NCBI GenBank assembly: GCA_046760155.1
Contig: JBHIDQ010000089.1
Location: 1 to 6,073, forward strand
Length of the DNA: 6,073 nt
Origin: JBHIDQ01 sp046760155
GTDB lineage: Bacteria > Chloroflexota > Dehalococcoidia > Dehalococcoidales > RBG-16-60-22
Direction of reading: 5' to 3'
Shown here: positions 5,246-6,073 of the stretch, piece by piece
How positions within the stretch are numbered: position 1 is the first letter of the stretch
How the letters are laid out: the number at the start of each line of letters is the position of its first letter
The notes under the pieces: generated by a model
Told to the model about the DNA's origin: nothing
The model's database searches: none
The model's input: the letters and a program-made list of their open reading frames with translations, nothing else
Made by a program: the position numbers and the translations under genes

Positions 5246-6073
5246 CTATCTATTACGCCCAATTACCAGGGCTATCGTGAAATCAACCAGACTGATATTT
5301 GGTGTGGCCACTATTCCGCTTTCCAGTTTCCACAGGACAGGAGAGGTGTTATGCTTTTTAATTTCTTCATCTATGTTTATTCCAGCCTTCTTGGCCTCGG
5401 TCACGGTCTCACCATCCACCATACCACCGGCCAGACAATGGGGCATACCATCAGGACCGATGAAGAACTGAGTGCCGGGTCCGTCAGTCCCGTCAGTATC
5501 CACCGATGCTATCACGATGTTTTTACTTCCGGCTATTCCCGGAGCCGCTGATAACGCAAACTCCTGATTTCTACCGCCAATCCCTCTCTCATTGCCTACC
5601 GTGACGACTATCTCACCGCTGGTGAATAGGGCACAAGGCGGTTTGCAAGGTTTACCACTACGCTCAATCGTCCGGCAAATGGCCGCCATAAAAGCACCAG
5701 CCTGGCGTGCTTCCACGCCCCATAGCTCATCGGTGAGCAAGACTGGTTTGAAGCCTAATTCCCTCGCCTTCTGCATAGCCGCCGGTAGTTTGGCGGTATA
5801 TTTATATCCGGGCATGACCCCGAAGATGCGGGAAGGCATCTTTTCGAACTCCTCCGCTTTTACCGTCTCGTATTTGGGGTCACCCTTTGTCAGGAAATCC
5901 CTGACTGAGGAAGGAACCTCTTCCCAGGCATCCCATTTCTTCAGATTCTCAACGGCGAGCTGGAAAGTGGTGCAGTCGGGAAGCGTGTGCAGCCAATAAT
6001 TTTGGTACATGAGTTCCTCGTAGGTGAGAGGGTCACGGGCAATGATGTGTATCGCCTGCGCTGGATAGATATA
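5246..6073 (-). CDS. Glycerate-kinase-like MOFRL/DUF4147 protein, C-terminal part (partial)
   Basis: The last 275 residues are visible. The frame stays open through the right edge, so the Met at 6010 is internal and the true start lies outside (family proteins are about 420-450 aa). The family is the GckA/TtuD type of glycerate 2-kinase, which phosphorylates D-glycerate with ATP. Evidence is a PDxTTFxxA-like element (DCTTFQLAV, near 5950), ETVK, and a C-terminal MOFRL domain with SGEIVVTVG, GGRNQEFALS (coding from 5578 downward), DTDGTDGPG (5500 downward) and VDGETV. It departs from the usual pattern in two places: an extra stretch of about 11 residues after DTDGTDGPG, and no clear GPTGTNVND motif near the C-terminus (ATPNISLVDF instead). 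The ASGPT segment normally just before the TTF element is also not recognisable. It may thus be a divergent kinase with a different substrate. It is transcribed toward the MmgE/PrpD genes and is probably a separate unit. Confidence 0.8.
   Translation of the reverse strand, partial: YIYPAQAIHIIARDPLTYEELMYQNYWLHTLPDCTTFQLAVENLKKWDAWEEVPSSVRDFLTKGDPKYETVKAEEFEKMPSRIFGVMPGYKYTAKLPAAMQKARELGFKPVLLTDELWGVEARQAGAFMAAICRTIERSGKPCKPPCALFTSGEIVVTVGNERGIGGRNQEFALSAAPGIAGSKNIVIASVDTDGTDGPGTQFFIGPDGMPHCLAGGMVDGETVTEAKKAGINIDEEIKKHNTSPVLWKLESGIVATPNISLVDFTIALVIGRNR

Noticed and set aside
5193..5551. Plus-strand open frames opposite the MOFRL gene
   Set aside because: They are antisense to a clear family member, have no family features, and begin in the terminator loop or without a proper ribosome binding site.
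5592..5999. 135-codon plus-strand open frame
   Set aside because: It is a shadow of the minus-strand MOFRL coding region; its composition reflects the reverse complement and no domain is visible.

Overview
The window carries four protein-coding regions plus the first codons of a probable fifth. From left to right they are: the start of a gene leaving the left edge on the minus strand (1-29); a divergent promoter region (30-182); an MmgE/PrpD-family protein (183-1547, +); a full-length FAD/FMN/Fe-S ene-reductase of the FadH/enoate-reductase type (1589-3529, +); a 265-bp intergenic region with its own promoter (3530-3794); a second, paralogous MmgE/PrpD protein (3795-5150, +); a short convergent gap holding a likely bidirectional terminator; and, on the minus strand, most of a glycerate-kinase-like MOFRL-domain protein running off the right edge (5246-6073). 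There is no sign of rRNA, tRNA, CRISPR, transposase or phage genes.

The organism is most likely an anaerobic bacterium. The reductase belongs to the Fe-S flavoenzyme family of 2,4-dienoyl-CoA reductases and enoate reductases, start sites have strong purine-rich Shine-Dalgarno sequences, and promoters look like the sigma-70 type. Moderate GC and this gene mix would suit an uncultured Chloroflexota (Dehalococcoidia), Desulfobacterota or anaerobic Bacillota genome. This is a guess, since nothing in the window is diagnostic.

The MmgE/PrpD family includes dehydratases (2-methylcitrate dehydratase), decarboxylases (cis-aconitate decarboxylase) and an epimerase, acting on multi-carboxylate substrates. 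The reductase family reduces activated C=C bonds with NAD(P)H. The inferred logic is that an MmgE/PrpD enzyme forms or rearranges an unsaturated acid and the flavoenzyme reduces it. The first MmgE/PrpD gene and the reductase look like one operon (41 bp apart). The second MmgE/PrpD gene has a separate promoter with a long leader. The substrate cannot be read from the sequence.

The most notable signal is that the two MmgE/PrpD proteins share the same unusual set of active-site replacements. The Lys-x-x-His-Ala-Gly element typical of the family is His-Leu-x-Glu-(Ser/Ala)-Gly in both, and other usual catalytic positions are also changed. This suggests a distinct subfamily with its own chemistry. 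The reductase also has an abnormal cysteine spacing in its Fe-S motif, next to a short near-repeat that may explain it.
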